Positions 16,494 through 24,939 of a DNA stretch of 64,000 bases are shown here, one piece after another. A program made the translations under genes and the position numbers. Position 1 is the stretch's first letter. Each line of letters begins with the position of its first letter. This DNA is from Candidatus Limnocylindrales bacterium (GTDB taxonomy: Bacteria > Desulfobacterota > Binatia > UBA1149 > CAITLU01), in assembly GCA_035571835.1 (NCBI GenBank), contig DATNBU010000037.1, positions 1 through 64,000 of the forward strand, in the 5' to 3' direction. Below the pieces are notes generated by a model. It made no database searches. It worked only from the letters and a program-made list of their open reading frames with translations, and had not been told where the DNA came from.

Positions 16494-17237
16494 ATGCCCC
16501 GCGAATCGACAACCGACCGCAGGAAGCGTGCGCGACGGATCGCGAAGAAACTCTTCGCAGCGCACCCCGATGCGACCATCGCGCTGAGCTTCCGGAATCC
16601 GTTCGAGCTGATCTGCGCAACCGTGCTGTCGGCGCAGTGTACCGACGAGCGCGTGAACAAGACGACGCCGGCGCTGTTCGAGCGTTTCCCCGACGCGCGC
16701 TCGATGGCCGGCGCGTCGCCGGATGAGCTCGAGAACCTCATCCGCTCGACGGGATTCTACCGGGCCAAGGCGCGCTCGCTGCTTGGTCTTGCCAGTGCGA
16801 TCACGACCGCACATCGCGGAGTCGTGCCGAAGACAATGGAAGAGCTCGTCGAGCTGCCTGGTGTCGGCCGCAAGACGGCCAACGTCGTGCTCGGCAATGC
16901 GTACGGCACGCCGGGCATCGTCGTCGACACGCACGTTCGCCGCGTATCGGGCAGGCTCGAGCTGACGGCCAGCGACGATCCGGTCGAGATCGAATCGGAC
17001 CTGATGCAGCTCATCGAGCGCGCCGACTGGACGATGTTCTCGCACGCGATGATTTTTCACGGGCGACGGATCTGCATCGCGCGAAAACCAAAATGCCCGG
17101 AATGTCCGCTTCTCGACGATTGTCCGTTCCCGAAGCGCGCTGGAATAGCGGTGGCTCCCGATCGGGTTGCCGGCAGAACCGATCCGCGCGCACCGACGCG
17201 TTCGGCGGGAGGTGCGAAACGAAAGATCCCGTCTTGA
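16494..17237 (+). CDS. nth: Endonuclease III (DNA glycosylase/AP lyase)
   Basis: 247 residues. The helix-hairpin-helix is LPGVGRKTANVV with the catalytic Lys, the catalytic Asp is in VDTHVRRVSGRL, and the iron-sulfur cluster ligands are in CIARKPKCPECPLLDDC (spacing 6-2-5). It removes oxidised pyrimidines and nicks the abasic site in base excision repair. The ATG at 16494 matches the family N-terminus; a TTG at 16458 would add 12 residues. A 30-residue basic, low-complexity tail follows the cluster. It is transcribed divergently from the phosphoesterase. Confidence 0.95.
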   Translation: MPRESTTDRRKRARRIAKKLFAAHPDATIALSFRNPFELICATVLSAQCTDERVNKTTPALFERFPDARSMAGASPDELENLIRSTGFYRAKARSLLGLASAITTAHRGVVPKTMEELVELPGVGRKTANVVLGNAYGTPGIVVDTHVRRVSGRLELTASDDPVEIESDLMQLIERADWTMFSHAMIFHGRRICIARKPKCPECPLLDDCPFPKRAGIAVAPDRVAGRTDPRAPTRSAGGAKRKIPS

Positions 17238-17283
17238 GAACCGTCGGGCCCCGCGAAACGAAAGATTCTCTATTGAGAACCGT
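17214..17283. repeat. Two 31-base direct repeats upstream of a secreted protease
   Basis: GCGAAACGAAAGAT...TTGAGAACCGT occurs at 17214-17244 and again at 17253-17283, 39 bases apart start to start, with about 27 of 31 bases identical. The first copy overlaps the last codons of nth and the second lies just before the metalloprotease start at 17308. They might be binding sites or the remains of a local duplication. Confidence 0.7.
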
Positions 17284-17307
17284 GTTTCCGGTCTTCATGG
17301 TGCGGGG

Positions 17308-18624
17308 ATGCCCTTTTTCCGAGCGCTTCCCCGAGCTTTTGTAACAGCCTGTCTTCTGTCTTTGCTGCCGGTTGCTTCCGTGGTTTCGCCGCGTGTCGCC
17401 GCCGCTTCGACGAGCTGCGGCAACGGCGTCGTCGATGCCGGCGAGCAGTGCGACTCCGGCAGCGCGCTCGGCTCGCCGGAATGCAACACCGCGTGCCAGC
17501 GCACGGCATTCGAGCCGGCCGGACTTCCGTTCGGTGTTCCGATGAGCACATTGAGCAGCGATTTCGGCAATCTCGCCGAGATCTTTTCGCCGGGTCTCGA
17601 CTGCAAACCGGCCTCCGTGCGCGATGGCGCGCGCGACCTCGAACCGGTTCACGTCAAATACCGGATCCACCTTTGCCGCACGCCGCTCGGCGTCGATTCG
17701 TTCACACCCGAGCAGGTGCGCGCCGCAATGAAACGTGCATCCGACGAGTACGCGCTCGGGGGCGTCATCCTCGAGGAAGAATCGCTGGTGCGATTTTCCG
17801 ACAAGGACTGCCTCGTGTCGGCCGACGATTCGACGTGGTCGGACGCGCTGGTTGCGAACACACCCCCGGGCGTGCTCGCCGTCAGCTTCGTCACCGGAAT
17901 TTCGATGGCGTCGAGCCAGTTCGCAGTCGGCGGCTACTGTTACTTCTTCGGTCCCATCTGCGTGAATGCCGGCGCATACGACACGCTGGTCGTGCACGAG
18001 CTCGGCCATTTCTTCGGGCTCGCGCACACGTTCGAATGCGAGTACGGCTCGGAAACGCGGGCGGCGTGCTCGTCGACGGGCGATTTTCTCTGTGACACTC
18101 CGCCCGACCGCGGCCCCGCCGGCGTCAGCGGCATTGCGCAATGTGCGAACGGCTCGCTGCTCGACGGCTCGTGTTCGGGAACCTGCGGCCACAAGGTCTG
18201 CACCGACGGGAGCGTCCCCGACTCGTTCGACTGGATGGGCTACTACCACTGCACGCCCGGGCATTTCACCGACCAGCAGCGCGACTTCATGCGCTGCACG
18301 CTCGATCACGAGATGCGGCCGTACAACGCCAACACGTTCGTCGCGCCGACGACGACCCTGCCGCAGACGACGACCACGACGACACCGGAGACGACGTCGA
18401 CCACGATGGCCGACGAAACGTCATGCGGAGACGTCAACGACGACGGCGTGATCACCGCCGCCGACGCGCTCGGCGTGCTTCGCGCGGGCGTCGGTTTGTT
18501 CGGATGCGCGGTCTGGCAGTGCGACTACGACGGGTCCGGCATCATCTCGGCGTCGGACGCGCTCGAAGTGCTCAAGGCGGCGATCGGTGCAGGCGCGTCG
18601 GCCGACTGCCCGGCACGATACTGA
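17308..18624 (+). CDS. Secreted metzincin-like metalloprotease with dockerin-like tail
   Basis: 438 residues. Signal peptide (FVTACLLSLLPVASVVSPRVAA), then a short Cys-rich repeat CGNGVVDAGEQCDSG, then a catalytic domain with HELGHFFGLAHTFE, the HExxHxxGxxH zinc motif of pappalysin-like metzincins. The DWMGYYHC segment probably supplies the Met-turn. Many cysteines suggest disulfides. A Thr-rich linker (about 348-370, encoded by a run of ACG/ACC codons) leads to two EF-hand-like repeats (GVITAADALGVLRAGVG, GIISASDALEVLKAAIG) of the same type as in other exported proteins here. Substrate is unknown. The ATG at 17308 directly precedes the signal peptide. Confidence 0.84.
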   Translation: MPFFRALPRAFVTACLLSLLPVASVVSPRVAAASTSCGNGVVDAGEQCDSGSALGSPECNTACQRTAFEPAGLPFGVPMSTLSSDFGNLAEIFSPGLDCKPASVRDGARDLEPVHVKYRIHLCRTPLGVDSFTPEQVRAAMKRASDEYALGGVILEEESLVRFSDKDCLVSADDSTWSDALVANTPPGVLAVSFVTGISMASSQFAVGGYCYFFGPICVNAGAYDTLVVHELGHFFGLAHTFECEYGSETRAACSSTGDFLCDTPPDRGPAGVSGIAQCANGSLLDGSCSGTCGHKVCTDGSVPDSFDWMGYYHCTPGHFTDQQRDFMRCTLDHEMRPYNANTFVAPTTTLPQTTTTTTPETTSTTMADETSCGDVNDDGVITAADALGVLRAGVGLFGCAVWQCDYDGSGIISASDALEVLKAAIGAGASADCPARY

Positions 18625-18650
18625 GATTCGGCGCGTCGGCGTTCGCGGCG

Positions 18651-19697
18651 TCAGCCCGGATCGAACCATGCCGGCGCGGTGCCCGCTTCGCGTTCGATGT
18701 CGCTGACGAACGACTTCTCGAGCGCATCGACGATGATGGCGAGATTCTCGACGATGCCCTTCCAGCCGGCCGCGCCGGCGATCGGCGTCTGAAGCGTGCC
18801 CGGCGAGACCGGAAGCGGAACCGACGCACGAAAGCCCGGAACGTGCACGATCAGAAATCCCGTGAACGAATGGCTCCAGGTCCCGACGTCGAGTGACAGC
18901 TCGACGACGTGGTTCGACGGCGTGCGGCGGCGCAGCGTGAACGCGCCGTGCTCGCCGCGGCAGTCGTAGCCGCGCGGTCCGAACGTCTCGACGAGCAGCG
19001 GCTTCATCGGCCCCGCGGCTTCTCCGATCCCGCCGGCCGCGAACGCATGCGGGAGATCGAGCGTTGCCGCCAGGTCTCGCATGCCGCTGCGATACCGGCG
19101 TGCGATTTCGAGCAGATTGCGTGGTGCGACCGTCAGCGCGTCGCCGGCAGGCTGGCGCGTCGTCGATTTCGGCTTTCCGAGCGCATCGACGAGCAGGTGA
19201 AGCTCCTCGGACGGCTGCGGCAGCGCTTTGGACGCCGGATCGGCCTCGGTCGTCCACGTCAGCGTGAGCGAGCGGTTGCGGCCGTTGATCCACCACATGT
19301 CCGTGATGCGAAGCTGCGGCTTCTCAGGGGTATCCCAGCTCAGCATCACGCCGACCTGGTTGAATGGAAACGATCTCGGCACGCCGTCGAGCACGGCAAG
19401 CACGAGGTCGGACGGGATTGCGATCCGGCCCTGCGATGCGGACGTCGAAAGGCCGCGAACCGATGCCGGCGAACCGGGAAGCTGGACGTCCCTGGCGAAA
19501 CGGAACAGCTCGCCGTGTTTCTTCACCGCTCGCGCCGTTGCGGAGACGCTGCCGACCGGCGAATCGGTCGCCAGCATGTCGATCGTGGGTGGACCGAGCG
19601 AGCTCGATGCGTCGAGGACTTTGCGGAGCAGCACGGCCGCCGTGTCTTTCTTCGACACGCGCCACGACTGATGGACAAGAACGGACGGCGCCGCCAT
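18651..19697 (-). CDS. Unrecognised protein, 348 residues
   Basis: I do not recognise the family. The protein is mixed alpha/beta, has no signal peptide or membrane segment, and contains GDALTVAPRNLLEIARRYRSGMRDLAATLDLPHAFAAGG in the middle and a predicted strand-rich C-terminal half (HVVELSLDVGTWSHSFTGFLIVHVPGF). Coding is supported by length and amino-acid composition. The start is uncertain: 19697 is chosen, and an in-frame ATG at 19718 would begin inside the REP-like palindrome at 19702-19751. Its stop is 26 bases from that of the convergent metalloprotease. Confidence 0.65.
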   Translation of the reverse strand: MAAPSVLVHQSWRVSKKDTAAVLLRKVLDASSSLGPPTIDMLATDSPVGSVSATARAVKKHGELFRFARDVQLPGSPASVRGLSTSASQGRIAIPSDLVLAVLDGVPRSFPFNQVGVMLSWDTPEKPQLRITDMWWINGRNRSLTLTWTTEADPASKALPQPSEELHLLVDALGKPKSTTRQPAGDALTVAPRNLLEIARRYRSGMRDLAATLDLPHAFAAGGIGEAAGPMKPLLVETFGPRGYDCRGEHGAFTLRRRTPSNHVVELSLDVGTWSHSFTGFLIVHVPGFRASVPLPVSPGTLQTPIAGAAGWKGIVENLAIIVDALEKSFVSDIEREAGTAPAWFDPG

Positions 19698-19701
19698 CGG
19701 T

Positions 19702-19751
19702 AAATCGGGGTCAGACACCGATTTTGCGAAATCGGTGTCTGACCCCGATTT
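19702..19751. repeat. REP-like palindrome, copy 1
   Basis: A perfect inverted repeat: 23-base arms (19702-19724 and 19729-19751) separated by TGCG. Each arm reads inward AAATCGGGGTCAGACACCG then ATTT. The flanks CATCGGT on the left and TCACT on the right are shared with copy 2 at 24890-24939. It sits at the 5' end of the unknown gene ending at 18651. Confidence 0.9.
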
Positions 19752-19820
19752 TCACTCTGTCGATGCCGCCGAGTTGACGCCAGACACCTCGGCATCGACA
19801 AGTGGCCGTGCCCGGCAATC

Positions 19821-20084
19821 TCAGGCCGCGCGGCCGCGTGCGGGCGGCAGGCCGAGACGATCGACGGCTGTCGGCCGCATCATCACCGAGCGCACGAAGG
19901 CCCAGAGCTCTTCGGTGGACTCGAAGCTGGCCGTGTCGCCGCTGGTCACGTGTTCGACGCGCCCCTGGAAGAGCCCGGTCTGGGGACCGGCCTCGGCGGA
20001 GAACTGCACGACGAACGCCTTGCGCTGGGGAAACGAAGTGCGGGCTGCGCCTTCGGTTTTTTCGTTGCGAGCTGCTGTGTCCAT
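19821..20084 (-). CDS. Small conserved-looking hypothetical protein
   Basis: 87 residues. The central part FVVQFSAEAGPQTGLFQGRVEHVTSGDTASFESTEEL followed by WAFVRSVM looks like a compact beta-sheet unit plus helix, a pattern I have seen in small hypothetical proteins of delta-type and acidobacterial genomes. No signal peptide, no catalytic motif. The start at 20084 is not decided by a good ribosome binding site; a CTG/ATG option exists at 20114. Function is unknown. Confidence 0.6.
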   Translation of the reverse strand: MDTAARNEKTEGAARTSFPQRKAFVVQFSAEAGPQTGLFQGRVEHVTSGDTASFESTEELWAFVRSVMMRPTAVDRLGLPPARGRAA

Positions 20085-20270
20085 GCTTGCAGGATGAAGG
20101 CGGGGAGCCGGCAAGTCTTTGAGAAGTTCTTGAATTGCATTTGAAGATCACGCCCGCGGCTGCCGCACGGGGCGTGCCGCGGTCGGATATCGGCGCGGCG
20201 AATCGCGGACGTTCTGCGCGAGGGCCTTGTCCCTTGCGCCGCCGCCGAGGCATATTCGCGCCCCGGGGAC

Positions 20271-23200
20271 ATGAGCAGAACATCCACTCAGGGTGGCCAG
20301 GCCGGCGTGCTTCGGTTTGCCGGATTCGAGCTCGATCCGGCCGGGCCGGAGCTGCGCCTCGATGGCGACGTCGTGGCGGCGCGCCCGAAGAGCCTTGCGC
20401 TCATCGGCTATCTGGCCACGCGGCCCGGGCAGCTCGTGCGAAAGGAAGATCTCGTCGATGCGGTCTGGGGCGATACGGCCGTGACCGATGCGACACTCGC
20501 GCGGACGCTTTTCGATGCCCGCGAAGCCCTCGGCGACGATTCCCGCGAGCCGCGCTTCATCGAAACCGTCCACCGCCTCGGCTTTCGCTTCCTTGGCAGG
20601 ATCGAATCGGAAGACGGGCCGGCCGCGCAGACGCAGGCGCCGGCCGCCGGCTCGAACCTGGTCGGACGCGAGCGCGAGCGGCAGCGGCTCGATGATCTCA
20701 AGGCGCTGGCCGAATCGGGATCCCGCCAGATGGTCTTCCTCGTCGGCGAGGCCGGGATCGGCAAGACCACGATTCTCGGAAAGTTTCTGTCCGACTGTTC
20801 GCATGCGGCGACGTCCGCGGGCGCGACTACTGCAAGATCGTCTTCCAGGTCGCCTGCGCGAAGCTCGATCCTGATCGCGCGCGGCCAGTGCATCGAACAT
20901 TACGGCACCGGCGAAGCCTATCTTCCGCTGCTCGATGCGCTCGGCGAGCTCTGCCGCAGTGCGGCCGCCGAGGAGGTCGTTCCGGTGCTGCGCCGCGTGG
21001 CGCCGACATGGCTCGCGCAGTTCCCGTGGCTGATCGACGACGCCGATCGCGCGGCTCTCGAACGCGAGATGCGCGGCGTGACCGCCGACCGCATGCTGCG
21101 CGAGCTCGCGCAGGCGCTCGAAACCATCGCCCAGCAGCGGCTGCTCGTGATCGCGCTCGAAGATCTTCACTGGTGCGATTCGGCGACGGCCGATCTGCTC
21201 GCATTTCTTGCGCGGCGTCCTGCGTCCGCGAGATTGATGGTGGTCGCGACCTATCGGCCGGTGGACGCAATCCTCGCCGAAAACCCGATCCGTCCGGTGC
21301 ACCAGGAGCTTCTGCGCCAGGGGCGCTGCCAGAACCTCGCAATCGAACCGCTGCCCGCCGGCGACGTCGGCGATCTCGTGGCGCGCCGTTTCCGCGAAGC
21401 GCCGTTCGCCGAGCGCCTCGCCGAGATCGTGCATCGCCGCACCGAGGGACATCCGCTGTTCGTCGTCAGCATGCTCGAGGATCTCATTTCGCAGGGAATC
21501 ATCGCTCCTGCGCCGGTCGACGGCGGCTGGCTGCTCGACGGCCGCATCGTCGACGTCGAAGGAAAAGTTCCGGACGATTTGAAGCAGATGGTCCGCACGC
21601 AGGTCGAGCGCCTCGAGCCGGAAGAGCGCGCCGTCGTCGAAGCGGCGAGCATCATCGGCGTGTCCTTTTCGGCAGCGGCTGCCGCGGCCGCGCTCCAGAA
21701 GGATCCCGTCGAAGTCGAAGACCTCTGCGAAGCGATGTCGTTTCGCGGGGTGTTTCTCGATCGCGCGGGAATGGACGAATGGCCCGACGGCACGTCGGCA
21801 AGCGCGTACTCGTTCCGCCATGCGCTCTACCGCGACGCGCTCTACGACGCGGTTCCGGGTGCGAGAAGGCGGCGGCTGCACCAGCGCGTCGGCGAGCGTC
21901 TCGAGACGGCGCACGCGGCCGATCCCGGTGCGAGCTACGGAGTTCTCGGCATGCACTTCGAGCAGGCCGGCGACCGCTCGCGCGCGGCGCGCTATCTGCG
22001 CCAGGCCGGAGAGGTTGCCGCGCGCCGCGGCGCACCGCGCGAAGCGCTCGCGCTGTTTGCGCGGGCGCGCACGCATCTCGAGCAGCTTCCGCTCGGCCTC
22101 GAGCGCACCGCCGAACAGCTGATGATCGAGATGGCGGCCGGACCGGCGCTCGCGACAATCAAGGGCTACGCCGCGCCCGAGCTCGAGGAGATCTTCACAC
22201 GAGCGCGCGAGCTGTGCCGCGCGCTCGGCGACGGGCCGCAGCTCTTTCCGGTGCTGTGGGGACTGTGGGCGTTCTGGTGCGTGCGCGGCAAGCTCGACTA
22301 CGCGCTCGAGCTGGCGACGCAGGTGATGTCTCTCGCGCAGGAAGGCGGCGACCGCGAGATGATCATCGAGGGGCATCACGCGCTGTGGGTCACGCTGTTC
22401 TTCCGCGGCGACGTCGGGGAAGCAGGCCGTCACATGGATGCTGCGATCGAGCTCTACGATCGCAGGCACCATCACGCGCACGTGATGCTGTTCGGCCAGG
22501 ATCCCGGCGTGGTCGCCCTGTCGTACCGCGGATTGGTCTGGCAGCTGCAGGGCAACTCTGCGGAAGCCGACCGCAAGTGCCGCGAAGCCGTCGAGCTCGG
22601 CCGCAGCCTTGGCCATCCCGTCAGCCTGAACTTCGCCGTCGGTTTTACCGGATGGGTCCACATGGAACGCGGCGATGCCAAGGGATGCCGCAAGTACTGC
22701 TCCGAGGTCATGGAGATCGCGACGACGCACGGGCTTTCGTTCTGGCAGGCGCACACGATCTGGATTCTCGGTCGCGCACGCGCGGTCGAAGATCTTGCCG
22801 ACGGAATCCGTGAGATGCGCGCGGGCATCGATGCGCTGATCGCGATCGGCGCACGCATGGGACTGGCGGGTTATCTCGCCAAGGTCGCGGCTGTGCTCGT
22901 TGCGCACGGAGAGCGCGACGAAGCCAGGCGGCTTCTCGACGAAGCCTGGACGATCGGCGAGGAGGACGGCGAGCTTCTCGGGCGCGCCGAGGTTCTGCAG
23001 CTGCGCGGCGATCTCGAGCTTGGCGATGCTCCATCGGACGAATCGGTTGCGCGCGCGGAAGCCCTCTATCGTGAAGCGGTCGACGTCGCGCATCGCCAGG
23101 AAGCGACGACGGCCGAGCTTTCGGCTGCGATGCGGCTCGAGCAGCTGCTGCGCGATTCGCCGCGCGCCGGCGACGCATCGTCGCTGCTGGCGGAAGTGCT

Positions 23201-23273
23201 GAGCAGGGTTCCGGGCGACGGCGCGCTGCCCGGCGTGGCCGCTGCGCGCGAACGCGTGCAAGCCATGCTCTGA
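20271..23273 (+). CDS. OmpR-type winged helix/AAA ATPase regulator, 1000 residues
   Basis: N-terminal winged-helix DNA-binding domain (about 12-108; LRFAGFELDP, RKEDLVDAVWGD, FIETVHRLGFRF) of the CadC/OmpR_C type, followed by an AAA_16-like ATPase with GRERERQRL, Walker A GEAGIGKTT (about 162-170) and Walker B-type LLVIALEDLHWCDS. The C-terminal half is helical with repeated AxRYLRQAGE, AREALALFARA and AEADRKCREAVELGRSLG stretches that look like tetratricopeptide repeats. This architecture suggests a signal-responsive transcription factor of the MalT/STAND type. Neither effector nor target is visible. It resembles the ATPase and repeat part of some class III cyclases but has no cyclase domain. 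Confidence 0.85.
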   Translation: MSRTSTQGGQAGVLRFAGFELDPAGPELRLDGDVVAARPKSLALIGYLATRPGQLVRKEDLVDAVWGDTAVTDATLARTLFDAREALGDDSREPRFIETVHRLGFRFLGRIESEDGPAAQTQAPAAGSNLVGRERERQRLDDLKALAESGSRQMVFLVGEAGIGKTTILGKFLSDCSHAATSAGATTARSSSRSPARSSILIARGQCIEHYGTGEAYLPLLDALGELCRSAAAEEVVPVLRRVAPTWLAQFPWLIDDADRAALEREMRGVTADRMLRELAQALETIAQQRLLVIALEDLHWCDSATADLLAFLARRPASARLMVVATYRPVDAILAENPIRPVHQELLRQGRCQNLAIEPLPAGDVGDLVARRFREAPFAERLAEIVHRRTEGHPLFVVSMLEDLISQGIIAPAPVDGGWLLDGRIVDVEGKVPDDLKQMVRTQVERLEPEERAVVEAASIIGVSFSAAAAAAALQKDPVEVEDLCEAMSFRGVFLDRAGMDEWPDGTSASAYSFRHALYRDALYDAVPGARRRRLHQRVGERLETAHAADPGASYGVLGMHFEQAGDRSRAARYLRQAGEVAARRGAPREALALFARARTHLEQLPLGLERTAEQLMIEMAAGPALATIKGYAAPELEEIFTRARELCRALGDGPQLFPVLWGLWAFWCVRGKLDYALELATQVMSLAQEGGDREMIIEGHHALWVTLFFRGDVGEAGRHMDAAIELYDRRHHHAHVMLFGQDPGVVALSYRGLVWQLQGNSAEADRKCREAVELGRSLGHPVSLNFAVGFTGWVHMERGDAKGCRKYCSEVMEIATTHGLSFWQAHTIWILGRARAVEDLADGIREMRAGIDALIAIGARMGLAGYLAKVAAVLVAHGERDEARRLLDEAWTIGEEDGELLGRAEVLQLRGDLELGDAPSDESVARAEALYREAVDVAHRQEATTAELSAAMRLEQLLRDSPRAGDASSLLAEVLSRVPGDGALPGVAAARERVQAML

Positions 23274-23365
23274 ACCCCGGGATCATTCCATCCCTGTAGT
23301 CGTCGGAGTGCGTGGTGAAGGACTACCTTTGCCGGCACGATGCGTTGGGCTACGCTTGGAGGACC

Positions 23366-23962
23366 ATGCCGATGCAGACGGCGTTCCGGTCGGACGAAAA
23401 ATTCACGCAGGCCGAGTTCTGGGACTGGCTCCAGGAGCTTCCGGCTTCCGACATCAACCGCTACGAACTGCTGGGCGGGCGCATCATCATGACGCCACCG
23501 GCGTGGTTCGGCCACAGTGCCGTCGCGGTGCGTATCTGCACTGCGCTGGATCGTTACCGGAGAGCGGCGGGTGGCGGTCTCGTGCTCGAGTCGAGCGCCG
23601 GCTTCGATCTGCCGTCCGGCGATACGCTCGAGCCCGATGTTACGTTCATATCCGCCGGGCGCCTCGCGGCCGGACCGAAAGCGCCCGAGAAGGGTTTCGT
23701 CAAAGTGGTTCCCGACCTCGTCGTCGAGGTGCTCTCGCCGTCGACTGCGCGCCGCGACCGCGTCGAGAAGAAGAAGGTCTACGAGCGGTGCGGCGTGGAC
23801 GAATACTGGCTCGTCGATCCGCGCCGCCGTGAGGTCACCATTTTCACGCGCGACGGCGATCGCTTCGGCGCAGGCCGAATCTTTCGTGCCGGCCGATTGG
23901 ACTCACGGGTTGTCTCCGGCCTCGACCTGTCGATCGAGGAGCTTTTCGCCGATCTCGACTGA
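23366..23962 (+). CDS. Uma2-family putative PD-(D/E)XK nuclease
   Basis: 198 residues of the Uma2 (DUF820) family: FTQAEFWDWLQELP, RYELLGGRIIMTPP with the Glu of the nuclease core, LEPDVTFIS with the acidic residue, and VPDLVVEVLSPSTARRDRVEKKKVYERCGVDEYWLVDP carrying the ExL-and-Lys part of the PD-(D/E)XK site. Biological role of the family is not settled. The ATG at 23366 is chosen because TTGGAGGA precedes it by four bases. It follows the ATPase regulator by 92 bases and may share its transcript. Confidence 0.87.
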   Translation: MPMQTAFRSDEKFTQAEFWDWLQELPASDINRYELLGGRIIMTPPAWFGHSAVAVRICTALDRYRRAAGGGLVLESSAGFDLPSGDTLEPDVTFISAGRLAAGPKAPEKGFVKVVPDLVVEVLSPSTARRDRVEKKKVYERCGVDEYWLVDPRRREVTIFTRDGDRFGAGRIFRAGRLDSRVVSGLDLSIEELFADLD

Positions 23963-24120
23963 TTCCATTCGACACGGTGCGCTGCCGTTCGCGCGGGAGG
24001 CTCGCCTGCGTCACTCCGCCCTACTTTGAGTGGGGACGTGGCGAGGATTTCTTCGCTTCGCGCGGAAGCGCCATTCCCAAACGGCCCGAGTCCTGCCTCT
24101 GATGAACCGGAGGAATTCCC

Positions 24121-24852
24121 ATGCCAGTCACGAGAATGCTCCTGATCGCGTGCGCGATGGCTCTTGCCATCGCAAGGCCATGTTCCGCGCAGCAATGCGG
24201 CGACGTGAACGACAGCGGTTCGGTTACCGTCTCCGACGCGCTGGTGGTGCTGCAGTCGGCCGTCGGACAGCCGGTGCCGCTTGAGTGCCCCGCTTCCGGC
24301 TCGCCGGGACGCACGGGGCAGTCGATGTGCTGGAACGGCGGCGGCGAAGAGATCAACTGCAACGGCACCGGGCAGGACGGCGAGCTTCGCACCGGCCAGC
24401 CGCTGAGCTTCACCGACAACGGCAACGGCACGGTGACCGACAACCTGACCGGCCTGATGTGGGAGAAGCTCTCGCGCAACGGCACCATTCACGAAGTGTC
24501 CGACACGTTCGACTGGACCAACGCGTTCGTGAAGATCTCGATGCTCAACGACGCGAAGTTCGCCGGACACGCCGACTGGCGGCTGCCGAATCAGCGCGAG
24601 TTGTTCACGCTCGTCACGTTCGGCGGTGCGGCCGAGCAGACCATCTCCGCGGTCTTTCGCGACGATTGCCAGCCCGGCTGCGCGGTGACGACGTGCAGCT
24701 GCACGGCCGCCGATCGCTACTGGTCGGCGACCACGGATCCGTTTCTCTCGGGTTTGGCCCACGGTGTCGACTTTGGCGCAGCGACGACATTCTCGGCGAC
24801 CAAGCTGTCGAACCGGCACGTTCGTGCTGTGCGCACGGCGGGCGGCCAGTAG
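24121..24852 (+). CDS. Secreted DUF1566 protein with N-terminal dockerin-like unit
   Basis: 243 residues. Signal peptide (MLLIACAMALAIARPCSA), then one Cys-framed EF-hand-like unit (CGDVNDSGSVTVSDALVVLQSAVG...LEC), then a DUF1566/Lcl C-terminal-type domain recognised by FTDNGNGTVTDNLTGLMWEK, HADWRLPNQRELFTLV, YWSATTD and HVRAVR near the end. DUF1566 domains are lectin-like and occur in surface proteins. This is the only one of the four dockerin-like proteins with the unit at the N-terminus. The start follows CCGGAGGAATTCCC. A REP-like palindrome lies between this gene and the convergent exonuclease III gene. Confidence 0.82.
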   Translation: MPVTRMLLIACAMALAIARPCSAQQCGDVNDSGSVTVSDALVVLQSAVGQPVPLECPASGSPGRTGQSMCWNGGGEEINCNGTGQDGELRTGQPLSFTDNGNGTVTDNLTGLMWEKLSRNGTIHEVSDTFDWTNAFVKISMLNDAKFAGHADWRLPNQRELFTLVTFGGAAEQTISAVFRDDCQPGCAVTTCSCTAADRYWSATTDPFLSGLAHGVDFGAATTFSATKLSNRHVRAVRTAGGQ

Positions 24853-24889
24853 CGAGGTTTATTCGAGCTACATACGGGCACGCATCGGT

Positions 24890-24939
24890 AAATCGGGGAC
24901 AGACACCGATTTCGCGAAATCGGTGTCTGTCCCCGATTT
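24890..24939. repeat. REP-like palindrome, copy 2
   Basis: A perfect inverted repeat with 23-base arms (24890-24912 and 24917-24939) around a CGCG loop. It differs from copy 1 only by compensating A/T changes in the two arms (GGGGACAGAC against GGGGTCAGAC) and in the first loop base, which preserves pairing. It fills most of the 87 bases between the convergent stops of the DUF1566 and exonuclease III genes and could act as a bidirectional transcription end. Confidence 0.9.

Noticed and set aside
20148-23261. Antisense frame of about 1037 codons opposite the ATPase regulator
   Set aside because: Same reason; the composition is Arg/Ala/Asp-rich and no domain is visible, while the plus strand has Walker A and B.
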